Source: Parus major (lineage: Eukaryota; Chordata; Aves; Passeriformes; Paridae). From it: a stretch of DNA of 64,000 nt. This document shows, one piece after another, positions 63,648 to 64,000 of this stretch. Location: assembly GCF_001522545.3 (NCBI RefSeq), contig NC_031770.1:4834281-4898280 (forward strand), written 5' to 3'. Numbering within the stretch: position 1 is the stretch's first letter; every line of letters starts with the position of its first letter. Made by a program: the position numbers and the translations under genes. A model generated the notes under the pieces. The model saw nothing but the letters and a program-made list of their open reading frames with translations. It did not search any database and was not told the DNA's origin.

Positions 63648-64000
63648 TATATTTAAAATCTTAAAACCTGCTGATAAGACACAGGTTATTTGCAATGAGG
63701 TTGGCAGCACATCAGAAGATTAAATCTTCCTGGTTACTTTGGATCTTTTAGTTACTAAATACTGAATTTATGACAGCCTGCTCATTTTATGGAGAGAAAT
63801 AATTTGAGGTAAAACTGCCCAAAAGGCATGATCTTATCTAGTAGCAAAAGCTGTGTTTGTTAATATTTCCAACCACATAGAACACAGCTGAAAAAAATCA
63901 GATTAAAATGAAGCCAATATTTATTCTTAAGTGGAGTTCACCACTGGTCACATCTTCTGCAGCTGACAGTCACTTTGATGTGCCACTATACTTGATGACA

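Larger units (their letters stand above)
60831..64000. other. Unique non-coding stretch with simple repeats at the end
   Basis: No gene or transposon was recognised. It holds a small palindrome (61036-61055), an A-rich tract near 62458-62469, a GT-rich block (63180-63262) and the AT microsatellite (63569-63607). Confidence 0.5.

Noticed and set aside
1..64000. Bacterial-style features: operons, Shine-Dalgarno sites, CRISPR arrays, insertion sequences, origins
   Set aside because: Nothing supports them. Gene density, transposon content and splice-like signals indicate vertebrate nuclear DNA.
1..64000. Endogenous retrovirus or LTR element
   Set aside because: No gag, pol or env-like frame, primer-binding site or paired terminal repeats could be recognised by eye; solo LTRs cannot be excluded without a library search.
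1..64000. tRNA genes
   Set aside because: No convincing A-box and B-box pair with a foldable cloverleaf was found; the GATTAAACCC-like block near 29312 belongs to the MIR relic.

Overview
The window reads as vertebrate nuclear DNA, most probably from a bird. It is moderately AT-rich, CpG-poor and dense in short unique sequence. Its recognisable transposons are CR1 LINE 3' ends, which dominate avian genomes, plus a few very old MIR-like CORE-SINE relics. I see no CpG island, rRNA or tRNA, bacterial-type gene, CRISPR array, intact retroviral gene or identifiable protein-coding gene. The longest open frame is 164 codons and the rest are about 135 or fewer; none resembles a known family, and this is about what chance gives in 64 kb. 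The best reading is an intron of a large gene or an intergenic desert, and the sequence alone cannot separate these.

Layout. 1-7310: unique non-coding DNA with one splice-bounded candidate exon at 3383-3442 and another at 6929-6965. 7311-7661: a clear plus-strand CR1 3' end. 7662-27284: unique DNA with short low-complexity tracts and the best splice-bounded candidate exon in the window (13582-13628). 27285-27660: an old minus-strand CR1 fragment in a GC-richer patch. 29196-29446: a MIR relic followed by a striking triple alternating inverted repeat. 35955-36115: a minus-strand MIR relic. 39869-40130: a pyrimidine tract and a minus-strand CR1 3' end that contains a perfect 13-bp foldback. 46030-46633: a homeodomain/POU-motif-rich candidate regulatory block followed by AT-rich low-complexity DNA. 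48546-48596: a compact imperfect hairpin. 50535-50748 (minus) and 56711-56858 (plus): unidentified protein-like open frames, each behind a good splice acceptor. 60385-60830: a second candidate regulatory block. 63569-63647: an (AT)19 microsatellite next to a GT/CA palindrome.

No operon-like or cooperating gene set can be described. The most useful items are the CR1 and MIR calls, the foldback structures (probable traces of template-switch mutation), and a short ranked list of candidate exons and regulatory blocks that alignment or RNA data could confirm or discard. All exon and enhancer entries are deliberately low confidence, because 64 kb of vertebrate DNA contains many chance splice-site pairs.
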